Assembly (NCBI GenBank): GCA_916048115.1
Contig: CAJZGQ010000071.1
Span: forward strand, 1-5,906
Direction: 5' to 3'
Length of the DNA stretch: 5,906 nucleotides
Origin: an uncultured Streptococcus sp.
GTDB lineage: Bacteria; Bacillota; Bacilli; Lactobacillales; Streptococcaceae
The translations under genes and the position numbers were made by a program. Numbering within the stretch: position 1 is the stretch's first letter; each line of letters begins with the position of its first letter. The notes beneath the pieces are model-generated. The model was given only the letters and a program-made list of their open reading frames with translations, had not been told where the DNA came from and ran no database searches. Shown here in pieces: positions 1 to 5,906 of this stretch.

Positions 1-464
1 TCCGGAGCATTTTTGACCATCTTGGTATTGTAGACGATCCCCAAGGTACCCCAGAAGTAAGGGACTGAATATTGGTTGCCGGGATCAAACGATTGGTTCA
101 AGAGTTTTGGATCGATATTTTCCATCCCTTTGATCTTGGATTGGTCCAACTTTTCAACCAGATGCTCATCCATCATCTTAGCAATCATGTATTCACTAGG
201 TATAGCAATATCGTAGGTGGTTCCGCCTTGCTTGATCTTGGTGTACATGGCTTCGTTGGAATCAAAGGTATCATATTGCACCTGAATCCCTGTCTCTTTT
301 GTAAATTCCTTGAGTAATTCGGGATCGATATAATCTCCCCAGTTGTAGATGACCAGCTTGTCACTATTCTTGGTATTCATGCTGGCTTCGATCTGGTGGC
401 TAATTCCCCAGAGGATCAAGATCACCATGACAATCCCTGTTAGGAATGAATATAGTTTTTTCAT
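1..464 (-). CDS. potD: PotD, spermidine/putrescine-binding protein (N-terminal part, cut by window edge)
   Basis: Extracellular substrate-binding component of the PotABCD polyamine importer; it captures spermidine/putrescine and delivers it to PotBC. The first 154 codons are visible and the rest runs off the window. Residues 1-3 (MKK) and a hydrophobic stretch at about 7-21 form a signal peptide or membrane anchor. The mature domain begins near KLVIYNWGDYIDPE (36-49), where the YNWGDY aromatic patch is typical of PotD-type ligand sites. EAMYTKIKQGGTTYDIAIPS and PYFWGTLGIVYN are further conserved family blocks. The ATG (462-464) overlaps the potC stop as ATGA, and its AAGGAGG ribosome site lies inside the last potC codons, so translation is probably coupled to potC. 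There is no cysteine in the visible protein and hence no lipobox, so anchoring would rely on an uncleaved N-terminal helix. The product call is strong; the anchoring mode is inferred. Confidence 0.96.
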   Translation of the reverse strand, partial: MKKLYSFLTGIVMVILILWGISHQIEASMNTKNSDKLVIYNWGDYIDPELLKEFTKETGIQVQYDTFDSNEAMYTKIKQGGTTYDIAIPSEYMIAKMMDEHLVEKLDQSKIKGMENIDPKLLNQSFDPGNQYSVPYFWGTLGIVYNTKMVKNAP

Positions 465-1234
465 GCTGCTTCCTCCTTCTCACGGGTGATAAAGTAATAA
501 CCGATGACCAAGAGCACACTAAAGAGAAAGACAAGGGCGGACAAGGCATTGATACTGAGGGAAATCCCTTGACGCGCACGTGAGTAGATCTCTACAGACA
601 AGGTTGTAAAACCATTTCCGGTTACAAAGAAGGTCACGGCAAAGTCATCAAGCGAATAGGTAAAGGCCATAAAGTAGCCCGCAATAATGGCTGGTGTCAG
701 ATACGGCAACATGATCTCTTTGAGCATTTGCACTTGAGTAGCTCCTAAGTCATAGGCTGCATTGACCATATCCCGGTTCATTTCCTTGAGGCGCGGCAAG
801 ACCATCAAGACCACAATGGGAATCGAGAAGGCCACGTGGCTAGCTAGAACCGATAAGAAACCTAGCTGGTACTTCACCGTCGTAAAGAGAATCAAGAAGC
901 TGGCCCCGATCATAACGTCTGGCGCTACCATAAGAATGTTGTTGATGGAAAGCAATGGTCCTTCTAACTTCTTCTTCGATTGGTAGATATAAATGGCTCC
1001 AAAGGTTCCGATCACCGTCGCAATCAAGGCTGACAAGAAGGCCAATAGGAAAGTCTCTGATAAGATCAGCATCAGGCGACTATCTGCGAACAATTCATTG
1101 AAATGCTCAAGCGTGAAGCCTGTGAAGGCATTCATATCTCCCCCTTTATTGAAAGCATAAAAGATCAAATAGAAGATTGGAAGATAGAGGATCAGAAAGA
1201 CGAAGCCTAGATAGAAATGAGATACTTTTTTCAT
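461..1234 (-). CDS. potC: PotC, polyamine ABC transporter permease
   Basis: Inner permease of the spermidine/putrescine importer, 257 residues, a normal PotC length. It pairs with PotB to form the membrane channel. Hydrophobic segments lie at about 8-27, 60-84, 97-120, 126-147, 181-203 and 229-249, matching a six-helix MetI-like permease. The cytoplasmic EAA-type coupling loop that contacts PotA is NAAYDLGA at 158-165. The start chosen is ATG at 1232-1234, because it has an AAAGGAGAG ribosome site four bases upstream and gives the usual MKK N-terminus; an in-frame ATG at 1261 lies well inside potB and would add nine unneeded residues. The start overlaps the potB stop as ATGA, and the stop overlaps the potD start the same way. 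The basic and acidic C-terminus (REKEEAA) is partly shaped by the potD ribosome site it encodes. Confidence 0.96.
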   Translation of the reverse strand: MKKVSHFYLGFVFLILYLPIFYLIFYAFNKGGDMNAFTGFTLEHFNELFADSRLMLILSETFLLAFLSALIATVIGTFGAIYIYQSKKKLEGPLLSINNILMVAPDVMIGASFLILFTTVKYQLGFLSVLASHVAFSIPIVVLMVLPRLKEMNRDMVNAAYDLGATQVQMLKEIMLPYLTPAIIAGYFMAFTYSLDDFAVTFFVTGNGFTTLSVEIYSRARQGISLSINALSALVFLFSVLLVIGYYFITREKEEAA

Positions 1235-2037
1235 CGTTCTCTCCTTTCTCTCGTTGCCCACATGGTAAAGAGCATAGCAAGGATCAGAACAACTCCGATG
1301 GTAGAACCCATTCCCCAGTTTTGTGTTGTTAGGAAGTGCTGTTCAATCGCAGTCCCTAAGGTAATGACGCGATTTCCACCGATCATCCGTGTCAACATGA
1401 AGAGACTCAGACTAGGAATAAAGACAGACTGCACACCTGAGCGGACTCCATTCATGGACAAGGGGAAGACCACATGACAGAAGGTATCCCAACGATTGGC
1501 TCCCAAATCATAGCTGGCATTGATCAAGTTTGGATCCAAGTCATCTAAGACATTAAAGATCGGCAAAATCATAAACGGCAACTCGATGTAGCTGGCTACA
1601 AAGATAAAGGAGAAATCGGTAAAGAGGATCTGCTGGGGAGCGACTCCGAGAAAGCTTAAAAAGCTATTGATGGAGCCGTTTTGCCCAAAGATTCCGATAA
1701 AGGCATAGGCCTTGAGCAAGAGATTGACCCAGGTTGGCAAGACGATCAACATCAACCACAACTGCCGGTGTTTGAGCAGCGTCAAAAAGTAAGCAGTCGG
1801 ATAGGAGATCAAGAGCGTCACCAGGGTGACAATTCCGGCATAAAGGACCGAATTAAAACTCATCTTTAAATAGGTCAGATTTTGCGAAGTAAAGAACTCT
1901 TTGTAGTTTTCAAGTGAAAACTGCCCTTCAACGTTGAAAAACGATTGAAAGATGATCATGACTACAGGAGCCAAGACAAAGAGAAAAATCCACAAGAAAT
2001 AGGGGAGGATAAATAGATTAGAGGTTGTTTTCTTCAT
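1231..2037 (-). CDS. potB: PotB, polyamine ABC transporter permease
   Basis: Second membrane permease of the PotABCD spermidine/putrescine importer, 268 residues. Hydrophobic helices are visible at about 9-31, 64-88, 93-115, 142-163, 202-219 and 243-261. The coupling loop toward the ATPase is NASYDLGA at 173-180, followed by the FPLSMNGV segment found in this permease family. The start is ATG at 2035-2037, seven codons inside the longest reading frame, because GAGGAGGAAAG is ideally placed just upstream and MKK matches the family N-terminus; the upstream ATG at 2058 has no comparable site. The first 20 bases lie inside potA, so potB is probably translated in coupling with potA. Its TGA stop is shared with the potC start (ATGA). 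Known PotB proteins act only with PotA, PotC and PotD, all encoded here. Confidence 0.96.
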   Translation of the reverse strand: MKKTTSNLFILPYFLWIFLFVLAPVVMIIFQSFFNVEGQFSLENYKEFFTSQNLTYLKMSFNSVLYAGIVTLVTLLISYPTAYFLTLLKHRQLWLMLIVLPTWVNLLLKAYAFIGIFGQNGSINSFLSFLGVAPQQILFTDFSFIFVASYIELPFMILPIFNVLDDLDPNLINASYDLGANRWDTFCHVVFPLSMNGVRSGVQSVFIPSLSLFMLTRMIGGNRVITLGTAIEQHFLTTQNWGMGSTIGVVLILAMLFTMWATRERRER

Positions 2038-3175
2038 CTCTTTCCTCCTCAATGGCATTAATCAAACCAGCTTCTTGCTCTTCCACTTCAACGTACTCTT
2101 CGATCCGCGCATCGAATTCTTCCTCGGTTTCATTGAGACGCATAACGTGGATATCTTCTGGTTCAAAGTCTAGCCCGATGACTTCTCCCACAATGGCCTT
2201 ACGAGTGGAGTGAATCATCCACTCATTACCCAAATCATCATAGGCGATGATCTCGTAATGCACACCACGGAAGAGCTGGGTGTCCACCTTCACTTGGAGC
2301 TTGCCTTCTTCAGGAAGGGTGATTTGCAAGTCTTCTGGACGAATGACGACTTCAACTGGTTCATTTGGACGCATCCCTCCATCGACGGCTTCAAAGCGTT
2401 TGCCATTGAACTCAACCAAGTAGTCCTCGATCATGCGACCATCTAGGATGTTGGACTCCCCGATAAAAGTCGCTACAAAGTGGTTGATCGGTTCATCATA
2501 GATATCAACCGGTGTACCAGATTGGACGATCTCTCCTTCATTCATGACAAAGATCCAGTCACTCATGGCAAGGGCTTCTTCTTGGTCGTGGGTAACAAAG
2601 ACAAAGGTAATGCCCAAGCGTTGTTGCAATTCCCGCAACTCATACTGCATGTCTGTCCGAAGTTTCAAGTCAAGTGCAGACAAAGGCTCATCTAAAAGGA
2701 CTACTCGTGGTTCATTGATAATAGCCCGTGCAATAGCTACCCGCTGGCGTTGACCACCCGATAATTTTTGGATCGAGCGTTTTTCAAATCCTGCTAACTG
2801 GACCATTTTCAATACTTCTGAAACCCGACGTTCGATCTCAGCCTTGTCCAGCTTTTTCAAACGAAGGGGAAAAGCCACATTTTCAAAGACCGTCATATGC
2901 GGAAACAGGGCATAGGACTGAAAGACGGTGTGGACATCCCGCTTGTTGGTAGGGACATCATTGATCCGTTCCCCATCAAGGTAGACATCTCCAGAGCTAG
3001 CATCTAAAAGACCGGCAATTATATTAAGGATAGTTGATTTTCCTGATCCAGATGCACCGAGCAGGGTATAGAACTTCCCTTCTTCCAATTCAAAATTGAT
3101 ATCCTTTAGGACAACGGTTCCGCTATCTTCAAAGACCTTTGTAACATTTTTAAACTCAATAATTGGTTTTTTCAA
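2018..3175 (-). CDS. potA: PotA, polyamine ABC transporter ATPase
   Basis: Cytoplasmic ATPase that powers spermidine/putrescine import through PotBC; 385 residues, in the normal range. The nucleotide-binding domain occupies about 5-240: Walker [10 protein letters not shown] (40-48), Q-loop Q86, signature LSGGQRQ (138-144), Walker B VVLLDEP (158-164), D-loop SALD (166-169) and switch histidine H196. A C-terminal TOBE-like regulatory domain follows (about 240-348, including VVIRPEDL at 277-284). The last 37 residues are strikingly acidic, with 17 Asp or Glu. The start is TTG at 3173-3175: an in-frame TAA lies seven codons upstream and no other start codon lies between. The Shine-Dalgarno AGAAGGA (3187-3193) is 11 bases from this TTG, longer than ideal. 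A 208-base structured gap separates the gene from murB, and its 3' end overlaps potB by 20 bases. Confidence 0.96.
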   Translation of the reverse strand: MKKPIIEFKNVTKVFEDSGTVVLKDINFELEEGKFYTLLGASGSGKSTILNIIAGLLDASSGDVYLDGERINDVPTNKRDVHTVFQSYALFPHMTVFENVAFPLRLKKLDKAEIERRVSEVLKMVQLAGFEKRSIQKLSGGQRQRVAIARAIINEPRVVLLDEPLSALDLKLRTDMQYELRELQQRLGITFVFVTHDQEEALAMSDWIFVMNEGEIVQSGTPVDIYDEPINHFVATFIGESNILDGRMIEDYLVEFNGKRFEAVDGGMRPNEPVEVVIRPEDLQITLPEEGKLQVKVDTQLFRGVHYEIIAYDDLGNEWMIHSTRKAIVGEVIGLDFEPEDIHVMRLNETEEEFDARIEEYVEVEEQEAGLINAIEEERDEENNL

Positions 3176-3193
3176 TTCACATAAATTCCTTCT
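3172..3193 (-). promoter_or_regulatory. potA translation initiation site: TTG start behind a two-codon mini-ORF
   Basis: The Shine-Dalgarno AGAAGGA (3187-3193) is followed by ATG-TGA (3182-3177), a bare start-stop, and by GTG-AAT-TGA (3180-3172), whose stop overlaps the potA TTG (3175-3173) as TTGA. The spacing from the Shine-Dalgarno is 4 bases to ATG, 6 to GTG and 11 to TTG, so the best-placed start codon is not that of potA. Seen directly: the bases and spacings. Inferred: ribosomes may start on the mini-ORF, stop and restart on TTG, giving weak or regulated potA translation. Confidence 0.6.
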
Positions 3194-3210
3194 TTACTAC
3201 GATTACCAAA

Positions 3211-3360
3211 CTGCTTTTCAAACGAAAACGCAGCGGCTGACAGGAAGACCTGTCAGGCCACCAATACCTCTCGGGGACTTACTAGACTGCCCCACCTATT
3301 TACGGTATCGATAGGCACTCACCCCCTTTCCGACTGATGCTATCGATGTTTACACTATCA
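3211..3360 (-). promoter_or_regulatory. Structured RNA leader between murB and potA; candidate polyamine-operon control element
   Basis: Several stems are visible in the minus-strand RNA. Stem A pairs ATCGATAG (3340-3347) with CTATCGAT (3307-3314), a perfect 8 bp. Stem B pairs CGATACC (3304-3310) with GGTATTG (3262-3268), 7 bp with one G-U, and encloses a GGGG/CCCC hairpin (3290-3293 with 3273-3276). A and B share 3307-3310 and cannot form together. A third option, CCTAT/ATAGG (3311-3315 with 3295-3299), also competes with A. Hairpin C pairs CTGACAGG with CCTGTCAG around a 4-base loop (3237-3256), and extends with a bulge to 3232-3262. Hairpin D is CTGC(G)TTTTC/GAAAAGCAG (3211-3233). C is followed by TTTTCGTTT, terminator-like but interrupted, and that tract is consumed by D. 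I see no convincing promoter here. It matches no riboswitch class I know, nor the BOX or RUP repeats. The structure is well supported by eye; its function is inferred. Confidence 0.55.
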
Positions 3361-3383
3361 ATTATTCTTCAATACTAACGTTC

Positions 3384-4280
3384 TTAGGCTTGACCGATAA
3401 TGCGAACTTCTGGTTCTAAACGAACGCCTGAGTGAGATTCTACTGCCTCAATGACATGGCTGATCAGGTCTTCGTAGTCTTTAGCTGTTCCATTGTCGAC
3501 ATTGACCATAAAGCCGGCATGCTTTTCAGAAACTTCCACACCACCGATTCGATAGCCTTTCAGACCTGCTTCGCTGATCAATTGACCTGCAAAATGACCG
3601 ACAGGACGCTTAAAGACAGATCCACAAGAAGGGTATTCAAGGGGTTGTTTCAACTGACGAAGATGGGTCAAACGCTCCATCTCCTGTTTGATTTGCTCGT
3701 GATTTCCTGGAGACAAAGCAAATTTGGCAGAGATGACGACAGCACCTGTCTCTTGAATCTTAGAATGACGGTAACCGAAAGTTAGTTCACTCGCTGACAG
3801 AGTTTCGATTTCCCCGTCTTTGGTCAAGACCTTACAGGATACAAGGACATGAGCAATCTCTCCTCCATAGGCTCCCGCATTCATAAAGACAGCACCACCG
3901 ACACTGCCTGGAATGCCACTAGCAAACTCGAAGCCTTTCAAACTATGGTGCAAGGCCACATGAGTGGTGTCGATGAGTTTAGCTCCTGCCTCTGCTTCGA
4001 TCACATACCCATCCACACTGATGTCACGCAAGCGATCAAACATAATGACAAATCCCGGAATGCCCCCATCGCGGACAATGATATTGGACGCATTGCCCAG
4101 GACCATCCATGGGATTTGCTCTTGGTTGGCAAATTGAACGATGCGTTTTAATTCATATTGGTTGCGAGGAAAGGCTAAAAATTCAGCATTCCCACCTACC
4201 TTTGTGAAGGTATAATATTTTAAAGGTTCTTGAAAACGGATATCAATCCCTTCAAGAACTTGATTCATTTTTTCATTCAT
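3384..4280 (-). CDS. murB: MurB, UDP-N-acetylenolpyruvoylglucosamine reductase
   Basis: FAD-dependent cytoplasmic enzyme that reduces UDP-GlcNAc-enolpyruvate with NADPH to UDP-N-acetylmuramate, the second committed step of peptidoglycan precursor synthesis. The product is 298 residues, typical of the shorter (type II) MurB of Firmicutes. FAD-binding blocks are [13 protein letters not shown] (61-73) and [20 protein letters not shown] (121-140). Active-site elements are the arginine of GYRHS (R171), the serine in [11 protein letters not shown] (S221, proton donor by family analogy) and the glutamate-containing LEPEVRIIG near the C-terminus. The start is ATG at 4278-4280, which gives [16 protein letters not shown], in line with other streptococcal MurB N-termini. 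An in-frame TTG at 4313 falls at or before the predicted transcription start and is rejected. ATG at 4268 is a weaker alternative. It is the first gene of the operon that continues into potABCD. Confidence 0.96.
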   Translation of the reverse strand: MNEKMNQVLEGIDIRFQEPLKYYTFTKVGGNAEFLAFPRNQYELKRIVQFANQEQIPWMVLGNASNIIVRDGGIPGFVIMFDRLRDISVDGYVIEAEAGAKLIDTTHVALHHSLKGFEFASGIPGSVGGAVFMNAGAYGGEIAHVLVSCKVLTKDGEIETLSASELTFGYRHSKIQETGAVVISAKFALSPGNHEQIKQEMERLTHLRQLKQPLEYPSCGSVFKRPVGHFAGQLISEAGLKGYRIGGVEVSEKHAGFMVNVDNGTAKDYEDLISHVIEAVESHSGVRLEPEVRIIGQA

Positions 4281-4316
4281 CTTTCTGTCTGTTCTCTCTC
4301 TATAAAAATACAAACT

Positions 4317-4345
4317 ATTATACCAAATTTTTGACTATTTTTCGA
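4317..4345 (-). promoter_or_regulatory. Sigma-A-type promoter of the murB-potABCD operon
   Basis: A perfect -10 TATAAT (4317-4322) is preceded by TG one base upstream (TGGTATAAT), making an extended -10. A partial -35 TCGAAA (4340-4345) lies exactly 17 bases away. Transcription should start near 4310, leaving a short untranslated leader of about 30 bases before the murB ATG. It sits directly downstream of the terminator of the preceding gene, as expected for a new transcription unit. Confidence 0.8.
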
Positions 4346-4349
4346 CCCT

Positions 4350-4390
4350 AAAAAATAAAAGAAGACCTATAATATTCAGGCCTTCCTTTT
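4350..4390 (-). terminator. Rho-independent terminator of the membrane-protein gene
   Basis: In the minus-strand RNA, AAAAGGAAGGCCT (4378-4390) pairs with AGGTCTTCTTTT (4357-4368) over about 12 bp with one bulged A and two G-U pairs, around a 9-base loop. A T-rich run follows at once (ATTTTTT at 4350-4356). It begins nine bases after the stop codon of the upstream gene and ends just before the murB -35 box, insulating the two units. Confidence 0.85.
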
Positions 4391-4398
4391 ATCATTCA

Positions 4399-5337
4399 TT
4401 ATGCAATTTTACGAGCAATGGCACGATTCTTTTGTCCATCCAGAGCTGATTTGACCGAAATCCAAGCACCACCAAGAGTAAAGACAGCTAGCAAGCCTAG
4501 ATTCAAGTAAAATTTATCAGGGACATCCCCTGAGAATGTCGCTTCATTGAGAAGCGTCCAGGACATATCAAATGGCAAATCCAGTTCACTCATAAGCGCC
4601 AACGTATAATCTAATTGGTTGACCAAAAAGACGGTCAAGACCATCAAAATAGCTGAAACTACCACACCTTTTTTAGTCAATTTCTTACCAAGAATCTCAT
4701 AACCTTTGATGGTACAATAACCGAGGGCTGCACCTGCCAAAACAGACACATAGCCAAGACGCGCTACCAAGAGGGCAACTGCTCCACCGATGATCACACC
4801 GATCACAGCCCCTACAATCCCTAAGAGGAAGTTTTCTTCCCGCGCTTCATAAGCCTCAACTGTATCTTGCACTTCGGCTTGGTAAGCTCTAAAGGTTGCA
4901 TCGTCGATTAAGAAGATCGCATCTCCAATTTGATACAGACCAATTGGTCCTTCCTCACCCGTTTGCGCATTCACTTGCACAAATTGGTGGTTGAGCAAGA
5001 AATCAACAATATCTTGGATGGCTGTCCATAAGGTTTCGACAGCCTTGCCTTTGGTCATTCCGCCTTTGACAACGATCGAAGTCAAGTAACCATCAAAAGA
5101 GATGGCATTAATGGCTTTTGATTGTTCTTTTAATTCATTCCAAAGAATCTCACCGTCTTCGATTAAGTCTCCCTCTGATCCTTGCTTAGCACTAAATGAA
5201 ATGTTAAAAACATTTTTGGTTTCCGTTCCTTCAATGACTAACAAGAAGCCTTCACGCTCCCCGTACATCACACGAGCTTCGCCATCAAATTGCAGACCAA
5301 GATCGGTAGCAATACTATATAAATATTCTGGTTTCAT
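4399..5337 (-). CDS. Uncharacterised membrane protein with soluble N-terminal domain
   Basis: I do not recognise this 312-residue protein. The N-terminal half (about 1-168) is hydrophilic, mixed alpha/beta in character and has no signal peptide, so it is probably cytoplasmic. Residues 154-168 (EVQDTVEAYEAREEN) form a charged, likely helical linker into the membrane part. Four hydrophobic segments follow: about 170-191 (glycine-rich, GIVGAVIGVIIGGAVALL), 195-215, 224-241 and 276-296, with a polar acidic loop at about 248-275 between the last two. The C-terminus is basic (GQKNRAIARKIA). I see no catalytic motif. The start is ATG at 5335-5337, with AGGGGGA four bases upstream; the in-frame ATG at 5379 has a poor ribosome site and would start almost at the predicted transcript end. 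The gene has its own promoter and terminator, so it appears monocistronic. Codon use looks like that of its neighbours, with no sign of recent transfer. Confidence 0.88.
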   Translation of the reverse strand: MKPEYLYSIATDLGLQFDGEARVMYGEREGFLLVIEGTETKNVFNISFSAKQGSEGDLIEDGEILWNELKEQSKAINAISFDGYLTSIVVKGGMTKGKAVETLWTAIQDIVDFLLNHQFVQVNAQTGEEGPIGLYQIGDAIFLIDDATFRAYQAEVQDTVEAYEAREENFLLGIVGAVIGVIIGGAVALLVARLGYVSVLAGAALGYCTIKGYEILGKKLTKKGVVVSAILMVLTVFLVNQLDYTLALMSELDLPFDMSWTLLNEATFSGDVPDKFYLNLGLLAVFTLGGAWISVKSALDGQKNRAIARKIA

Positions 5338-5355
5338 GTTTCCCCCTAGATTTTC

Positions 5356-5376
5356 GGGAAAGCTTGAGCTTTTCCC
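5356..5376 (-). promoter_or_regulatory. Possible 5' untranslated hairpin before the membrane-protein gene
   Basis: In the transcript, GGGAAAAGC (5368-5376) can pair with GCTTTCCC (5356-5363) with one bulged A and a 4-base loop. It would lie within a few bases of the predicted 5' end and about ten bases before the Shine-Dalgarno. It could protect the mRNA end or tune translation, but it may equally be chance. Confidence 0.35.
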
Positions 5377-5388
5377 CATACAGTTTCC

Positions 5389-5394
5389 ATTCTA
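5389..5394 (-). promoter_or_regulatory. Extended -10 promoter of the membrane-protein gene
   Basis: TAGAAT (5389-5394) is one mismatch from TATAAT and is preceded by TGG, giving the extended form TGnTAGAAT. No good -35 hexamer lies 16-18 bases upstream, where the sequence is occupied by the thrB terminator hairpin, so recognition would rest on the extended -10. The expected transcript start is near 5382, about 45 bases before the chosen ATG. Confidence 0.55.
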
Positions 5395-5407
5395 CCATAG
5401 GAGAAGC

Positions 5408-5442
5408 AAAAAGGACATATACAAAAGTATACATCCTTTTTT
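5408..5442 (-). terminator. Terminator after thrB, nearly symmetrical
   Basis: A 15-bp stem pairs AAAAAGGATGTATAC (5427-5441) with GTATATGTCCTTTTT (5408-5422), including two adjacent G-U pairs, around a TTTT loop (5423-5426). The A-run and T-run lie inside the stem, so the hairpin has a T-rich 3' side on both strands and could stop transcription in either direction. It lies about 20 bases after the thrB stop codon. The lack of a T-run beyond the stem makes it less canonical than the 4350-4390 terminator. Confidence 0.7.
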
Positions 5443-5462
5443 CAATTGTGTTACATTCAGTC

Positions 5463-5906
5463 TTATTTCTCGACACGAACGCCAAATGTGTCGATTTTAA
5501 GTTGGAAAATCTGACCATCTAGCCCAAGTGCTGCGAGAGCTGCTACAAAGGATGCGACATGCTCTGGTGCCAAAAGGTTCATGATCGTTGGGCCTGCTCC
5601 TGAAAGATAGGTGGCATAAGCATCGTGTTGATGCGCAACTTCTTTTACCTGAGGGAATTCTTTGACCAAGGATTGACGATAGCGCTCGTGGAAATGATCT
5701 AACTCAATGGAGCGACCAGCCGTCTCCAAATCTCCCTTGAGAAGAGCCGCGATGGCCACATTGGCTACACTACTAGCTGCAACAGCTTCCTTATAAGACC
5801 ATTCTTTCGGTAGGACATTGCGGCTATCGCTGGTCTTCAATTGGTAGCTCGGTACAAAGGCCACAAGGTCACAGCTTGGGAAGTCAGCCGTGACATATTG
5901 GACATC
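5463..5906 (-). CDS. thrB: ThrB, homoserine kinase (C-terminal part, cut by window edge)
   Basis: Phosphorylates homoserine to O-phosphohomoserine with ATP, the step before threonine synthase in threonine biosynthesis; cytoplasmic, GHMP kinase superfamily. The last 147 codons are visible, about half of a typical protein of 290-300 residues, and the frame is open through the window edge at 5906. Recognisable family blocks are VAFVPSYQLKTSDSRNVLP, WSYKEAVAASSVANVA, a HERYRQ segment and the third GHMP motif TYLSGAGPTIM, which lies near the ATP/phosphate site. The visible part is intact, with no frameshift or premature stop. The promoter and the N-terminal half lie outside the window; in streptococci this gene usually follows hom (homoserine dehydrogenase), which cannot be checked here. 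The hairpin at 5408-5442 closes the unit. Confidence 0.93.
   Translation of the reverse strand, partial: DVQYVTADFPSCDLVAFVPSYQLKTSDSRNVLPKEWSYKEAVAASSVANVAIAALLKGDLETAGRSIELDHFHERYRQSLVKEFPQVKEVAHQHDAYATYLSGAGPTIMNLLAPEHVASFVAALAALGLDGQIFQLKIDTFGVRVEK

Noticed and set aside
72..317. Plus-strand 81-codon open frame opposite potD
   Set aside because: potD on the minus strand is continuous and matches its family; the plus-strand frame is incidental.
3176..3383. Small insertion element (MITE, BOX or RUP) in the murB-potA gap
   Set aside because: I see no terminal inverted repeats or target duplication, and the sequence does not resemble BOX or RUP as I remember them; the nested hairpins fit a leader RNA better. 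A genome-wide copy search could overturn this.
3432..3785. Plus-strand 117-codon open frame opposite murB
   Set aside because: It lies wholly inside the well-supported murB gene on the other strand, and its translation resembles no protein family and has no ribosome site; a shadow frame.
4281..4313. Longer murB from an upstream in-frame TTG
   Set aside because: The TTG lies at or before the predicted transcription start and has no ribosome site; the added residues are not expected in MurB.
5338..5379. Longer membrane protein from the ATG at 5379
   Set aside because: It would begin only a few bases from the predicted mRNA end with a weak ribosome site; the ATG at 5337 has a clear AGGGGGA upstream.
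5102..5500. Plus-strand 132-codon open frame across the membrane-protein start and the thrB terminator
   Set aside because: It runs through a promoter and a terminator hairpin and is opposite real genes; low-complexity translation; a shadow frame.
1..5906. tRNA, rRNA, CRISPR array, insertion sequence or phage attachment site
   Set aside because: The window is almost fully occupied by intact housekeeping genes; no cloverleaf, regularly spaced repeat or transposase was seen on either strand.

Overview
The window looks like chromosomal DNA of a low-GC Gram-positive, almost certainly a Streptococcus and probably an oral or viridans-type species. The basis is the murB-potABCD gene order and protein sequences that closely match pneumococcal MurB and PotABCD as I remember them; I could not run a database search. 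All seven genes lie on the minus strand, so transcription runs from high to low coordinates.

In the direction of transcription: (1) 5906-5463, the C-terminal half of homoserine kinase ThrB, cut by the window edge, followed by a near-perfect hairpin terminator (5408-5442). (2) 5337-4399, an unrecognised protein with a soluble N-terminal half and about four membrane segments, behind its own extended -10 promoter and closed by a clear rho-independent terminator (4350-4390). (3) A good promoter (4317-4345) starts the murB-potABCD operon: murB (4280-3384), a 208-base gap, then potA (3175-2018), potB (2037-1231), potC (1234-461) and the start of potD (464 to the window edge).

MurB makes UDP-N-acetylmuramic acid for peptidoglycan. 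PotA (ATPase), PotB and PotC (permeases) and PotD (extracellular binding protein) form a spermidine/putrescine ABC importer. The pot genes overlap one another (20, 4 and 4 bases), so their translation is probably coupled. No promoter is apparent between murB and potA, so the transporter is probably read through from the murB promoter.

The most unusual part is the murB-potA gap. Read as minus-strand RNA it holds at least four hairpins. Two of the pairings exclude each other, one hairpin resembles an attenuator, and an unusually strong anti-Shine-Dalgarno match sits in a loop ahead of a possible 21-codon leader ORF. PotA itself begins at TTG, immediately after a tiny start-stop ORF. This has the form of a cis-acting control region for polyamine uptake, but I do not recognise it as a known RNA family, and the regulatory role is inference.
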